A stretch of DNA of 64,000 bases, from the NCBI GenBank assembly GCA_964017195.1, contig OZ024895.1, positions 8,180,001-8,244,000 on the forward strand, given 5' to 3'. A program made the translations under genes and the position numbers. Source of the stretch: Siderastrea radians. Its lineage: Eukaryota; Cnidaria; Anthozoa; Scleractinia; Rhizangiidae. The notes below the pieces were generated by a model. It did no database searches, was not told where the DNA came from, and saw only the letters and a list, made by a program, of their open reading frames with translations. Shown piece after piece: positions 10,752-22,550 of this stretch. How positions within the stretch are numbered: the first letter of the stretch is position 1; each line of letters begins with the position of its first letter.

Positions 10752-13700
10752 TCCCTTGTCTCAAAGTCGTCAACTCTTCCGAAAAGCGTTCTCTCTGAGT
10801 TTCTCGAAGCCAGTACTTCTCCGCGTTCTTCATTTCTTCTAAATCCAGGACTTTCTCCAGAGAGCTGCTTTGCCCGACGTCGATCTCCTGACTGTAAATT
10901 AACTCGCTTGCTTGCATTCTATGGAGTCGTGCTCTCTTGCAACGGGATATGAACCGCATGATCCATGCAATGACTCTTAGTAATTTAAGCCAGGATGAAA
11001 ATGTCTCGGCGTCTAACAAAGGAAACGATCTGTTGCTTTGGAACGTGAGGCTGATTTTCGCCAATTCTTGTTTGCCTTCTTCTGTACAATCTGTACGATC
11101 TGTACGATCCAAAGGCCAGGATTCCTCCCCCTCGTGAAGGAAGGAAGGTCCCTGAAACCAGCGACTCTCAGTAGACATATCTCTCAGGTCAAGACCTCTT
11201 GTCGCGTCATCAGCAGGGTTTTTCTCACCAGGCACGTGCCGCCATTGTGCAGGGCTTGTTTTTCGCTGGATCTCGGCGACTCGATTAGCAACAAACGATT
11301 TTAGTCGTCTTGAATGACCCTGAACCCAGTAGATTACATCCATACTATCCGTCCACAGGGTGTGTTCACTTAATGGTATTTCCAACTTCTCAGAGACTGT
11401 TTCAGCTAACCGCACCCCAAGTACTGCCGCCATTAATTCAAGGCGCGGGATGCTCACAGATTTTATCGGAGCTACTCTTGCCTTGGCTGTCACTAGGGCC
11501 ACGGAAATCTTTCCACTCACGTACTTGTATCTGGCGTAGCTGACAGCAGCATAGGCTAATTTGGAAGCGTCGGTGAATGTGTGAAGTGATACTTGTTCCA
11601 CTTTCTCATCAAGTCGATAGCAACGTTGAACTATCACGTTCGAAGCTTCAGCTAACTGCTCTGCCCATTGCTGAGTGGTGACTTTCAAATCGCTAGGAAA
11701 CTCTTCATCCCATTCAAGGCCTCTTAACCAAGCTTCTTGTAACGCCATTTTTGCTCTGATGACGTAAGGGGCCAGGAACTGAAGTGGATCAAACAGTGTG
11801 GCAATACGACTCAAGAGTCCTCGTTTTGTGTAGAAGGACAGGTTAATTTCTTTAATCGAGAAGGTAAACACATCTTCACTTGCATTCCATTGCACCCCTA
11901 ACGTCTTCACACTCGACAACTCTGATTCTTCAAGCTTCACTCCGGTTGCTCGGTCCTTCTCTGGGATATCTTCTAACACTTTTGTTCGATTACTACACCA
12001 CTTTTGGGCTCGGAAACCAGCGTCACTCAGGAGTTTCATCAGGTCATCTCGAACATGTATAGCATCTCCTTCTGAATCCTCCGAATCGAGAATATCATCC
12101 ATGTACATGTTTAGAAGCATAACGAGAGCTGCTGCTGGATGTTTGTCTTGAAAGTCTTGGGCGTGACTGCGAACCACAAATTGAGCTAGGTAAGGGGATG
12201 CTTTGTCTCCGAAAACCAACCGAACTGCTTCATACACATCAACAGGCTTCGTTAGGTCAAGATCTCTCCATAGGAATCTGTGGTACCTGCGGTCTTTCTC
12301 TGCTAAAACAACTTGAGAGAACATTTCCTTAATGTCTGCTACTAAAGCAATAGGCTTTTGTCTAAATCGGAGAAGAACTTCCAGGACATCTCGCTGTAAC
12401 TTTGGTCCCGTAAGCATGGTGTTATTCAACGATGTTCCTTTACAACTAGCAGCAGAGTCAAATACGATGCGCACTTTTGTGGTCTCTCTGTCTTCACGAA
12501 TAACGGGAAAGTGCGGAAGATACCAGCTCGGACCGTCATGTGCTTCTTCGGGTTTTAGCTTTCGAACATACCCCTTGTCAATGTTCGCGTTCATTGCATC
12601 CTTGTAACGCTGCGCAACCTCTGGTTTCTTAAGCAAGCTCTTCTCGAGAGAGTAGAGGCGTTTCTCTGCATCTTCTTTGTTGTCGGGAATAGAGGGAGTT
12701 TCTTCTTTCCACGGAATAGCAATCTCGTAACGACCTCCGACGTATCGTCTAGACTTTTCCACTTTTGACATGGCTAGGATTTCCTCCTGGCTCAACTGCT
12801 TGACTTCTGTGTTTCGAATTCCAAGAGAGTCAATTTCCCACATTTCTCGCAATTGTTCATCAAGGCGCGTCTCAAGCATTGTGTCCGTTCGAAATGTTCT
12901 AGCGTAAGCTGTTCTCTTAGTAGAAGCGAGGGCGGGTAGACGTCCAACACAGGTCCATCCTAATGGCGTTCTTCTTGCTACTGGCATTCCAATTGGACCA
13001 GAATGTTCTTCTAGTGCTAGGGCAAGCTCAGGATGATCTGATCCGATCAGAAGGTCGATCGTTTTTCTCCCAGGTGCTTTAGGAAATGCGATGTTCTTGA
13101 GATGATCCCACTTGACTTTGTGCTTATTCCAGTCTGGAATTGTCAAGCCCTGACACATTTCTTGTAACGTCCACGCTTCAACAGTTGACTGGGTTTCTCC
13201 ATCTAAGGTCTTTATCGTCAGCGGTACTTTCTTACTTTTGAGTGGTACACAACTGTCAGTGAGAGTTGACAACCTGAGGTTTCTTTCTTGTGCATCGAGG
13301 CCAAGGGCAGTGACGACATCACCTCGTACATAAGTCGAATCAGACCCATCGTCTAGAAAGGCGTTAACTTTGATCTTTTGTCCTTCTGAGCCCACGAGCC
13401 AAACTGGTACCGTTCGTAACACCACGTCTCCTGAAAACTCAGACTCACCAAAGGCTGTTCGTGTATCAGCAGGAGTGTCCAGTTGTTCAAGCGGATTAGG
13501 CGGTCGAAGTTCGAAGTGCAGATGGAAGTGATGGGTGCTTTTGCAGCCATTAATACCGCAACGATTCCTTCCCGGACAGTCTCTTCCTTGATGGCCTGCA
13601 CTCAAACAGCGGTAGCAGAGGTAGTTCTCCTTGGCAATTTCCCATCTGTCTTTCACCGACGTTTCGCCCCACTTCTTGCACGAGGTGATTTGGTGAGGTC

Positions 13701-14433
13701 CGTTACAGAGAACACACTTGAGATCGGGCTTTGTTGTTGCATTGTGGAAAGTTGCTTTGACGGGTTTCTTCGACTCGACACTCTCCTCCTTCTTTTTCTT
13801 TGTTCTCGCTTTAACTTCTTCAACTTCCATGCGATAAGCAACTTGTTTCTGCAACCATTTCGAAAACGTGGAAAGTCCATCTTTTCTTGGCTCTCTGTGC
13901 AACCACTCTTGAAACGACACGAGAAGCGACTCTGGTATTTTCTGCTGCACTGCTATGTAAAGCGCTGATACTCCGGTTAGCTCCTGATGTTGATCATTAT
14001 CCTCAAGCTTGGCGACAACATCAGTTAAACGATCCGAGAAAATCTCTAACTCCTTCAAATTGGCTTCCTCGACAGGCGAAGCACGTAAGATAGACTCCAT
14101 GTGACGCTGCAAAAGGCGTTTTTCTCCTCCGTATTTCTGTTCCAATTTATCTAAAGCAGCTTGATATTGTTTAGGTGTATATCCTAAGCGTTCAACAGTT
14201 CTTAAAGGTTTTCCAGACAAGGAGTTTTTCAACATCATCATCTTGGTTTTAGCTGGAACTTTCATACGATCTACGAATATTTCAAATTGCGCTTTCCAGT
14301 CGTGATAAAGATCTTTATCTCCGCTGAATACGGTCAAGGCGGGCTTTTTAATTCCTTTAAACAATTTGTCAACGTCTTTCGAATCATATTCCTCTTCTTC
14401 GTTTTCGTCACTTTCTTCCTTACTTGAATTAGA
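10752..14433 (-). pseudogene. Inverted BEL gag-pol copy
   Basis: Reads on the minus strand as gag (from the acidic linker), zinc knuckles, protease, reverse transcriptase with YMDD, and RNase H/Pao domain, then breaks before the integrase. It remains open throughout. The frame continues into antisense spacer at its start and into junction filler at its end, so the flanking residues are artefacts. Differences from the direct copy are a few residues (for example LDAQ against LDAE, KTLDGETQ against KSIDGETH). That implies a recent duplication. Confidence 0.9.
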
Positions 14434-14439
14434 AAAAAG

Positions 14440-17400
14440 GTGGAAGAAATGGTATCCAGTAATGGAAGTCGAACTGTTATTAGATCCGTGAAAGAACGGT
14501 TGATGCAAGCATTGGAAAATGCGAATCAAGTTACTCAACAAATTATCGCCTTGCAAGCTGACGAGTGTAAACAAGCAGAATTAGAAGAATGGCTGGATCA
14601 ATTGAGGACTGAAGTGGAAGATAGCGTCGACAAAGTTGAAGAATATTTAGAACGTCGTGCAGGAGCTCCCTTATCGGTTATCGGAGATTTTGCTGCCGAT
14701 TATGCGAGCGAAATTGATGACAAAACTAGTCAAACCTCAGAATCGTCTGATGTTTCACAAGCTTCGAAAGCGGCAGAAGAGCTACAAGTAGAGGTAGCTG
14801 CACTTACGGCAGAGGTAGCTGCATTAAAGGTTAAACAAGAAAAGAAAAGACTTCAAGAGGAGCTTGAGCTACAAGAGCGAGCAGCGCGGGAAGTTAAAAT
14901 TCAACAGGAAAGAGACGAGGCCGCCCGGTTGAAAGAAGAAGCTGAACTGTTGGCGCAATGCAGACAATCTAAAGAGAAGAAGTCCGTTCGAAATCCTATC
15001 AGCAAGGATTCTAATTCAAGTAAGGAAGAAAGTGACGAAAACGAAGAAGAGGAATATGATTCGAAAGACGTTGACAAATTGTTTAAAGGAATTAAAAAGC
15101 CCGCCTTGACCGTATTCAGCGGAGATAAAGATCTTTATCACGACTGGAAAGCGCAATTTGAAATATTCGTAGATCGTATGAAAGTTCCAGCTAAAACCAA
15201 GATGATGATGTTGAAAAACTCCTTGTCTGGAAAACCTTTAAGAACTGTTGAACGCTTAGGATATACACCTAAACAATATCAAGCTGCTTTAGATAAATTG
15301 GAACAGAAATACGGAGGAGAAAAACGCCTTTTGCAGCGTCACATGGAGTCTATCTTACGTGCTTCGCCTGTCGAGGAAGCCAATTTGAAGGAGTTAGAGA
15401 TTTTCTCGGATCGTTTAACTGATGTTGTCGCCAAGCTTGAGGATAATGATCAACATCAGGAGCTAACCGGAGTATCAGCGCTTTACATAGCAGTGCAGCA
15501 GAAAATACCAGAGTCGCTTCTCGTGTCGTTTCAAGAGTGGTTGCACAGAGAGCCAAGAAAAGATGGACTTTCCACGTTTTCGAAATGGTTGCAGAAACAA
15601 GTTGCTTATCGCATGGAAGTTGAAGAAGTTAAAGCGAGAACAAAGAAAAAGAAGGAGGAGAGTGTCGAGTCGAAGAAACCCGTCAAAGCAACTTTCCACA
15701 ATGCAACAACAAAGCCCGATCTCAAGTGTGTTCTCTGTAACGGACCTCACCAAATCACCTCGTGCAAGAAGTGGGGCGAAACGTCGGTGAAAGACAGATG
15801 GGAAATTGCCAAGGAGAACTACCTCTGCTACCGCTGTTTGAGTGCAGGCCATCAAGGAAGAGACTGTCCGGGAAGGAATCGTTGCGGTATTAATGGCTGC
15901 AAAAGCACCCATCACTTCCATCTGCACTTCGAACTTCGACCGCCTAATCCGCTTGAACAACTGGACACTCCTGCTGATACACGAACAGCCTTTGGTGAGT
16001 CTGAGTTTTCAGGAGACGTGGTGTTGCGAACGGTACCAGTTTGGCTCGTGGGCTCAGAAGGACAAAAGATCAAAGTTAACGCCTTTCTAGACGATGGCTC
16101 TGATTCGACTTATGTACGAGGTGATGTCGTCACTGCCCTTGGCCTCGATGCAGAAGAAAGAAACCTCAGGTTGTCAACTCTCACTGACAGTTGTGTACCA
16201 CTCAAAAGCAAGAAAGTACCGCTGACGATAAAGAGCATAGATGGAGAAACCCACTCAACTGTTGAAGCGTGGACGTTACAAGAAATGTGTCAGGGCTTGG
16301 CAATTCCAGACTGGAATAAGCACAAAGTCAAGTGGGATCATCTCAAGAACATCGCCTTTCCTAAAGCACCTGGAAGAAAAACGATCGACCTTCTGATCGG
16401 ATCAGATCATCCTGAGCTTGCCCTAGCACTAGAAGAACATTCTGGTCCAATTGGAATGCCAGTAGCAAGAAGAACGCCATTAGGATGGACCTGTGTCGGA
16501 CGTCTACCCGCCCTCGCTTCTACTAAGAGAACAGCTTACGCTAGAACATTTCGAACGGACACAATGCTTGAGACGCGCCTTGATGAACAATTGCGAGAAA
16601 TGTGGGAAATTGACTCTTGTGGAATTCGAAACACAGAAGTCAAGCAGTTGAGCCAGGAGGAAATCCTAGCCATGTCAAAAGTGGAAAAGTCGAGACGATA
16701 CGTCGGAGGTCGTTACGAGATTGCTATTCCGTGGAAAGAAGAAACTCCCTCTATTCCCGACAACAAAGAAGATGCAGAGAAACGCCTCTACTCTCTCGAG
16801 AAGAGCTTGCTTAAGAAACCAGAGGTTGCGCAGCGTTACAAGGATGCAATGAACGCGAACATTGACAAGGGGTATGTTCGAAAGCTAAAACCCGAAGAAG
16901 CACATGACGGTCCGAGCTGGTATCTTCCGCACTTTCCCGTTATTCGTGAAGACAGAGAGACCACAAAAGTGCGCATCGTATTTGACTCTGCTGCTAGTTG
17001 TAAAGGAACATCGTTGAATAACACCATGCTTACGGGACCAAAGTTACAGCGAGATGTCCTGGAAGTTCTTCTCCGATTTAGACAAAAGCCTATTGCTTTA
17101 GTAGCAGACATTAAGGAAATGTTCTCTCAAGTTGTTTTAGCAGAGAAAGACCGCAGGTACCACAGATTCCTATGGAGAGATCTTGACCTAACGAAGCCTG
17201 TTGATGTGTATGAAGCAGTTCGGTTGGTTTTCGGAGACAAAGCATCCCCTTACCTAGCTCAATTTGTGGTTCGCAGTCACGCCCAAGACTTTCAAGACAA
17301 ACATCCAGCAGCAGCTCTCGTTATGCTTCTAAACATGTACATGGATGATATTCTCGATTCGGAGGATTCAGAAGGAGATGCTATACATGTTCGAGATGAC

Positions 17401-19383
17401 CTGATGAAACTCCTGAGTGACGCTGGTTTCCGAGCCCAAAAGTGGTGTAGTAATCGAACAAAAGTGTTAGAAGATATCCCAGAGAAGGACCGAGCAACCG
17501 GAGTGAAGCTTGAAGAATCAGAGTTGCCGAGTGTGAAGACGTTAGGGGTGCAATGGAATGCAAGTGAAGATGTGTTTACCTTCTCGATTAAAGAAATTAA
17601 CCTGTCCTTCTACACAAAACGAGGACTCTTGAGTCGTATTGCCACACTGTTTGATCCACTTCAGTTCCTGGCCCCTTACGTCATCAGAGCAAAAATGGCG
17701 TTACAAGAAGCTTGGTTAAGAGGCCTTGAATGGGATGAAGAGTTTCCTAGCGATTTGAAAGTCACCACTCAGCAATGGGCAGAGCAGTTAGCTGAAGCTT
17801 CGAACGTGATAGTTCAACGTTGCTATCGACTTGATGAGAAAGTGGAACAAGTATCACTTCACACATTCACCGACGCTTCCAAATTAGCCTATGCTGCTGT
17901 CAGCTACGCCAGATACAAGTACGTGAGTGGAAAGATTTCCGTGGCCCTAGTGACAGCCAAGGCAAGAGTAGCTCCGATAAAATCTGTGAGCATCCCGCGC
18001 CTTGAATTAATGGCGGCAGTACTTGGGGTGCGGTTAGCTGAAACAGTCTCTGAGAAGTTGGAAATACCATTAAGTGAACACACCCTGTGGACGGATAGTA
18101 TGGATGTAATCTACTGGGTTCAGGGTCATTCAAGACGACTAAAATCGTTTGTTGCTAATCGAGTCGCCGAGATCCAGCGAAAAACAAGCCCTGCACAATG
18201 GCGGCACGTGCCTGGTGAGAAAAACCCTGCTGATGACGCGACAAGAGGTCTTGACCTGAGAGATATGTCTACTGAGAGTCGCTGGTTTCAGGGACCTTCC
18301 TTCCTTCACGAGGGGGAGGAATCCTGGCCTTTGGATCGTACAGATCGTACAGATTGTACAGAAGAAGGCAAACAAGAATTGGCGAAAATCAACCTCACGT
18401 TCCAAAGCAACAGATCGTTTCCTTTGTTAGACGCCGAGAGATTTTCATCCTGGCTTAAATTACTAAGAGTCATTGCATGGATCATGCGGTTCATATCCCG
18501 TTGCAAGAGAGCACGACTCCATAGAATGCAAGCAAGCGAGTTAATTTACAGTCAGGAGATCGACGTCGGGCAAAGCAGCTCTCTGGAGAAAGTCCTGGAT
18601 TTAGAAGAAATGAAGAACGCGGAGAAGTACTGGCTTCGAGAAACTCAGAGAGAACGCTTTTCGGAAGAGTTGACGACTTTGAGACAAGGGCGAAATGTCT
18701 TAAAAGGCAGCCAGCTGTGGAGACTGTCACCATTTCTAGACAGTGACGGAATCTTACGTGTAGGGGGAAGGCTAGAGATGTCTAATTTGCCTTACGACGC
18801 TAAGCACCCTGTTGTCTTACCAAAAAAGCATCATATTTCGAAACTAGTTGTTGCACACATCCATGTTCAAGGTCACCATAGCCTCGGAGTGAACGCTACC
18901 CTTGCTGAATTACGACAAAACTACTGGATTATCAAGGAGAGAGAAGAAATCAAGCGATGGAAACGGGAATGCAATGTTTGTAAACTCCAAAGAAAGCGCA
19001 GAGGAGAACAAATAATGGCACCTCTTCCTGAAGTCAGACTTGGATCTTCGCTGCGATGTTTCGCTTGTTGTGGAGTCGATTTCGCTGGTCCCTTTGTTGT
19101 CAAGATTACGAGGAAAGTTTCCGCAAAGCGTTATCTATGCCTGTTCACGTGTGCAAGCACAAGAGCGGTTCATTTAGAAGTCGCCTTCTCTTTGGACACT
19201 GCAAGTTTCCTTAACGCATTTTCCAGGATGGTAGCGAGGCGTGGTAAGCCGGACGTGGTGATCAGTGATAACGGTACAAATTTCACCTCAGCTGATAGAG
19301 AGCTACGCGACCTGGTATTAGCTTTGGATCAAGCGCAGATCAAAGAGAATGCTACCAGTGACCCTAATTCAGTGGCGTTTTAA
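14440..19383 (+). CDS. BEL/Pao Gag-Pol polyprotein, 5'-truncated and frameshifted
   Basis: 1647 residues. In order: N-terminal Glu/Lys-rich coiled coil (about 90-190); DUF1759-like Gag domain (about 215-390); zinc knuckles (Cys 430-442 and 463-476); aspartic protease of the DUF1758 type with DDGS at 551-554; reverse transcriptase with YMDD at 967-970; RNase H/Pao peptidase-like domain (about 1090-1370); HHCC integrase zinc region (about 1470-1540); and the integrase core with Asp 1547 and Asp 1610. The first ATG here is internal to gag; the true start lies at 10180. A one-base insertion near 19367 ends the frame at 19383, just before the WRFNP motif, and the protein continues in the next frame. 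As part of a mobile element it would act in cytoplasmic particles and the nucleus. Confidence 0.95.
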   Translation: MEEMVSSNGSRTVIRSVKERLMQALENANQVTQQIIALQADECKQAELEEWLDQLRTEVEDSVDKVEEYLERRAGAPLSVIGDFAADYASEIDDKTSQTSESSDVSQASKAAEELQVEVAALTAEVAALKVKQEKKRLQEELELQERAAREVKIQQERDEAARLKEEAELLAQCRQSKEKKSVRNPISKDSNSSKEESDENEEEEYDSKDVDKLFKGIKKPALTVFSGDKDLYHDWKAQFEIFVDRMKVPAKTKMMMLKNSLSGKPLRTVERLGYTPKQYQAALDKLEQKYGGEKRLLQRHMESILRASPVEEANLKELEIFSDRLTDVVAKLEDNDQHQELTGVSALYIAVQQKIPESLLVSFQEWLHREPRKDGLSTFSKWLQKQVAYRMEVEEVKARTKKKKEESVESKKPVKATFHNATTKPDLKCVLCNGPHQITSCKKWGETSVKDRWEIAKENYLCYRCLSAGHQGRDCPGRNRCGINGCKSTHHFHLHFELRPPNPLEQLDTPADTRTAFGESEFSGDVVLRTVPVWLVGSEGQKIKVNAFLDDGSDSTYVRGDVVTALGLDAEERNLRLSTLTDSCVPLKSKKVPLTIKSIDGETHSTVEAWTLQEMCQGLAIPDWNKHKVKWDHLKNIAFPKAPGRKTIDLLIGSDHPELALALEEHSGPIGMPVARRTPLGWTCVGRLPALASTKRTAYARTFRTDTMLETRLDEQLREMWEIDSCGIRNTEVKQLSQEEILAMSKVEKSRRYVGGRYEIAIPWKEETPSIPDNKEDAEKRLYSLEKSLLKKPEVAQRYKDAMNANIDKGYVRKLKPEEAHDGPSWYLPHFPVIREDRETTKVRIVFDSAASCKGTSLNNTMLTGPKLQRDVLEVLLRFRQKPIALVADIKEMFSQVVLAEKDRRYHRFLWRDLDLTKPVDVYEAVRLVFGDKASPYLAQFVVRSHAQDFQDKHPAAALVMLLNMYMDDILDSEDSEGDAIHVRDDLMKLLSDAGFRAQKWCSNRTKVLEDIPEKDRATGVKLEESELPSVKTLGVQWNASEDVFTFSIKEINLSFYTKRGLLSRIATLFDPLQFLAPYVIRAKMALQEAWLRGLEWDEEFPSDLKVTTQQWAEQLAEASNVIVQRCYRLDEKVEQVSLHTFTDASKLAYAAVSYARYKYVSGKISVALVTAKARVAPIKSVSIPRLELMAAVLGVRLAETVSEKLEIPLSEHTLWTDSMDVIYWVQGHSRRLKSFVANRVAEIQRKTSPAQWRHVPGEKNPADDATRGLDLRDMSTESRWFQGPSFLHEGEESWPLDRTDRTDCTEEGKQELAKINLTFQSNRSFPLLDAERFSSWLKLLRVIAWIMRFISRCKRARLHRMQASELIYSQEIDVGQSSSLEKVLDLEEMKNAEKYWLRETQRERFSEELTTLRQGRNVLKGSQLWRLSPFLDSDGILRVGGRLEMSNLPYDAKHPVVLPKKHHISKLVVAHIHVQGHHSLGVNATLAELRQNYWIIKEREEIKRWKRECNVCKLQRKRRGEQIMAPLPEVRLGSSLRCFACCGVDFAGPFVVKITRKVSAKRYLCLFTCASTRAVHLEVAFSLDTASFLNAFSRMVARRGKPDVVISDNGTNFTSADRELRDLVLALDQAQIKENATSDPNSVAF

Positions 19384-19951
19384 CCCTCTGGGAGGATCCC
19401 ATCATGGAGGGCTGTTCAAATCTCTAATCAAGTCCGCAAAGAAAGCTTTACGTTCTATCCTGGGAGAATCCAAGACTACAGATGAAGAGTTGCTGACGGC
19501 AGTTGTGGAAGTAGAAGGAATTCTAAATGCCCGTCCACTGACCTACTGCAGCAGTGATCCAAACGACGAACATGTTTTAACTCCTAACCACTTCCTTCAT
19601 GGACAAATGGGAGGACAACGCGCACCGCGAGTCGTAGACGATATCGCGTTCAACCCAAGAAATCGATGGCGTTTCGTTCAAGATCTCATTTCCAAATGTT
19701 GGAGAAGATGGATGAAAGAATTTCTGTCGACACTGAACACCCGCAACAAATGGGTCGATCAGAAACGTAATGTCGCACCCGGGGATGTCGTACTTCTCGT
19801 CGACCCAAGTAACCCAAGGGGCAAATGGCCTTTAGGGCGCATTCAAGAAGCATTCAAAGGCCCTGATGGATATGTTAGGGTTGTACGGGTCAAGTCTGCA
19901 GGAAAGGAATACCTGAGACCTATCACAAAGTTGTGCCCGTTGGAATTCTAA
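19349..19951 (+). pseudogene. BEL Pol C-terminus (integrase end and DUF5641)
   Basis: Continues the polyprotein after the frameshift: IQWRFNPLGGSHHGG, the helix with the third catalytic acidic residue (EVEGILNARPLTY), and the C-terminal DUF5641-like domain ending KLCPLEF. A single frameshift separates it from the upstream 1647 codons, and no slippery heptamer is obvious. I treat it as an inactivating indel or sequencing error and not as programmed frameshifting. Confidence 0.85.
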
Positions 19952-19984
19952 AGAACTTAAAGGAACAGAACTATCATTCCTGTT

Positions 19985-19996
19985 CGAGGGGGAGAA
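19985..19996 (+). promoter_or_regulatory. Polypurine tract of the BEL element
   Basis: CGAGGGGGAGAA sits directly before the TGTT start of the LTR, where a plus-strand primer is expected. Confidence 0.75.
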
Positions 19997-20234
19997 TGTT
20001 CCGGCGAACAATTATTTTAGTAGTTTCCTCCCACGGGGACGGCTTAACAATGAACGTAATTAGTATGGTTTTCGCGCGTTGGTAGAACTTATTAGTATTC
20101 AAGCATCGATAGAACTAGTGTTAGTTTTCAAGAAGAAGAGTCGAAGAGTCGAAGATTTAGAGACGTTGTTTTGTGAATTTTCCAGTTTTCGTCCGAGTAG
20201 CAGTTTCGTAAAAATTATCGAATTCGTTAGAACA
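19997..20234 (+). repeat. Probable BEL 3' LTR
   Basis: Begins TGTTCCGGCGAACA directly after the polypurine tract. The right border is set tentatively at TTAGAACA (20234), giving a TGTT..AACA LTR of about 238 bp, as is common in this clade. No second copy exists in the window to confirm the border. Confidence 0.6.
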
Positions 20235-20850
20235 ATAATAATAACTTTATTTACCCTGCAGAATGGATCAGCTGACACAATAGCACCAACTGGTATAAAC
20301 CCATTTGCAGCAAAACTAAGTTAACACAATTATGAATTTACGCCTATAAAAATTGTCAAATAACTACAGCAGTTATAAATAAATATATTCAATAGCGCTT
20401 TACATAAGTTGTAATTATTCATAAATAAAAAAGCTTTCTTAAAAAGAGATGGTTTTAGTCGCTTTTTAAAAATGGCGAGGCTGCTACTTGTTCTTATATT
20501 TGAATTCAGTTCATCAGCGCCACTCTTCCTTGCTACTTCATGAAAAACTCACAAGATTTAGAGATAGTTATAACTACACGACAAAAACGTTATCTTTCAA
20601 TTAATAAGTTGGTTTTGTCTCGCAGAGCTCATCTCCAAAACAATAAAACACGATTTTCTATACTTTCAGTACTATCCTAAAAGTTAGAGAGCTGCTACCC
20701 AACATCGTGATATTATTTATGTCGGTTTCACTAAATGATATCTACACCAGCGCCTTGCCGAACACAGCTCACGGAATTTAACAATTTGGAAACGCATACA
20801 CAAGAAGCATGCATTGTTGAAACCGGGTCTCACAAGCAACTTTTCGATAC
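20235..20850. other. Non-coding stretch
   Basis: No gene or complete element can be supported. It is AT-rich. Confidence 0.4.
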
Positions 20851-21059
20851 TTAAGAACGGTGACTCCTAATACAGAGGTATTTTTGCAAAGGTAACCACT
20901 ATGGGGGGAAAGTAGATCTTAGCAAAGGTTTTTGCAATGTAAAAAGAAAAATGTGGGTAACCAAGCATTTTTCAGAGATAATTCAGTAATCAACCATTAT
21001 TCTAAAAAAGCTCTAAAATGCAAAGAATGCATGGCAAAATGTAAGTTCAATTATCTCTG

Positions 21060-21095
<36 letters not shown>

Positions 21096-21214
21096 CTGAT
21101 AGCCCTTGCTAAGATCTGCTTTTTCCAATCGGCAAATTCCTTAAGAAACGTGAACGTCTCGAACCAGACACGAAATCGGCAGAAAGGTTTAACAAAAGGA
21201 GGTGCCGTCCTTAA
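20851..21214. mobile_element. TTAA-flanked MITE, 0.36 kb
   Basis: TTAA at both ends (20851-20854 and 21211-21214), with termini GAACGGTGACTCCT and AGGAGGTGCCGTCC. A longer internal inverse pair (about 20912-20975 against 21050-21125, including GTAGATCTTAGCAA and CAAGCATTTTTCAGAGATAA) lets most of the element fold back. The exact TTAA target is the hallmark of piggyBac-type transposition. Non-coding. Confidence 0.7.
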
Positions 21215-21339
21215 AAAGTGCCGAAACCAGTTGGACTCTCCGATTCAGCCACCGTAAACATCTATTCAGTATCTATATCGCTAAGTTATTTACATAACTT
21301 AACACTCCAAAAAATGCCAAGTATTCTCATCCACTTATT

Positions 21340-22145
21340 TATAGCGGAGCCAGCGCGCCAGCGCGTCAGCGGAGCTCCATTGCTAAGGAAATTTGGTAAT
21401 CTATGAAGCCAAAAAATTTTGGTAGCTACGTAGTAGTCACGTGACCGTCCGTCCGTACATCCGTACGTCCGTCCGTCCGTCCGTCCGCACCACAGGCCTA
21501 CCAATACACTTCCTACACTGGATATAACCCTGTGCTGAATCCCGTGTGTTTTCAGCGCGAAATCGCATGTTGACCCGCGTTGTAGCAAAACAAGCAAAGA
21601 CAACAAAAGTCAAAAACAAATTTGTTAATGGCAAAAAAAAAGTTCAAAAGAACACTCAGTTGTCTTTTTGGTGGAAGGGGAAAAGTTCAATCTAGGCGAA
21701 AGAAACTCGGCGATAAAGTTCAGACAAAAAGTTCAAATTTGCCTCGTCGGTTCTGTTCAAACTCGGTCGGCACACCGCTTGAGTTCGCAGCTTTTCGCAG
21801 CGGTTTCGACGCCAAATATAGCAGAGCTAGTGCTTTTTGGTTTTTTCTGTCCACAACCATGGTTTTTACGGCGTTTCGAACACATTTTGCCAGGAAAAAC
21901 ACCAGCATTTTCATGCTGATAGGCAGCTTGTCACGGCACCTCACGCCGACGAGCCGGGTTCGACGCTCAGCGGGAGCCAGAATTTTTGTCTTTTTTTTCT
22001 TTGTTTTTTTTTTTTTTAAATAAAACGACTTGGATGAGAGTATTTTCACAAATTAAAAACTGCCAGCAAAAACAAAACAAAAGCAAAAAACAGACAAAAC
22101 AAAAAGGGGGGCTCCGCTTTTAGGCTTGGCTAAATCTATATATTA
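21340..22145 (+). mobile_element. Family X copy X3, about 0.8 kb, non-autonomous
   Basis: Left end TATAGCGGAGCC..GGAGCTCC, a (CCGT)n tract at 21445-21490, and the signature right end GGCTCCGCTTTTAGGCTTGG to 22145. The internal block 21650-21900 is clearly related to 57890-58090 in copy X4 (for example CACAACCATGGTTTTT). No intact protein is encoded. Target duplication is unclear because flanks and ends are all AT-rich. Confidence 0.75.
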
Positions 22146-22550
22146 TTCAGTTTCATGATAATGTCACTCAGTGCTAAATAATGATGTGATATGCGTCGAA
22201 ACGTCTTGTCATTTATTAAATTCTTTATTTTTCTGTTGAAATGTCTCAACAAACGCTAAGTCTTCCTTGATGTACTGTAAAGCATGCCTATTTTCGTCAA
22301 TCAAAGGGCACACAACTTTCAGTCTGTATTATAGCGGACCTCGCGGAGCACCATGGGTAAGCAAATTTGGTAACCCGTTGATCCGAAAAATTTTGGTTCT
22401 GACGTCAGCGTACGTACGCCCGCCCGTACAGACTCTGGGGGAGGGTGAGGGGAGTCCCAAGACAACCCGACCGGGGGAGGCGGAATGCAATCTTTTCTTG
22501 TAGCTGATGTAAACAATATGGCGGCTGGTTCCTCGTACGCTTGCAATAGG

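Larger units (their letters stand above)
10180..20234 (+). mobile_element. Rearranged BEL/Pao LTR retrotransposon
   Basis: The order along the + strand is: gag N-terminus (10180-10392); a pol fragment (about 10389-10730) joined to it at a GCGA microhomology; an inverted gag-pol copy (10752-14433); then a direct gag-pol copy (14434-19951), a purine tract and a 3' LTR. The two long copies are nearly identical, differing by a handful of residues. The arms match base for base in length (about 3682 bp each) around a 575-bp unique spacer. No 5' LTR is visible. The element cannot be autonomous in this form. Template switching during reverse transcription, post-insertion rearrangement or mis-assembly could each explain it. 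Confidence 0.9.
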
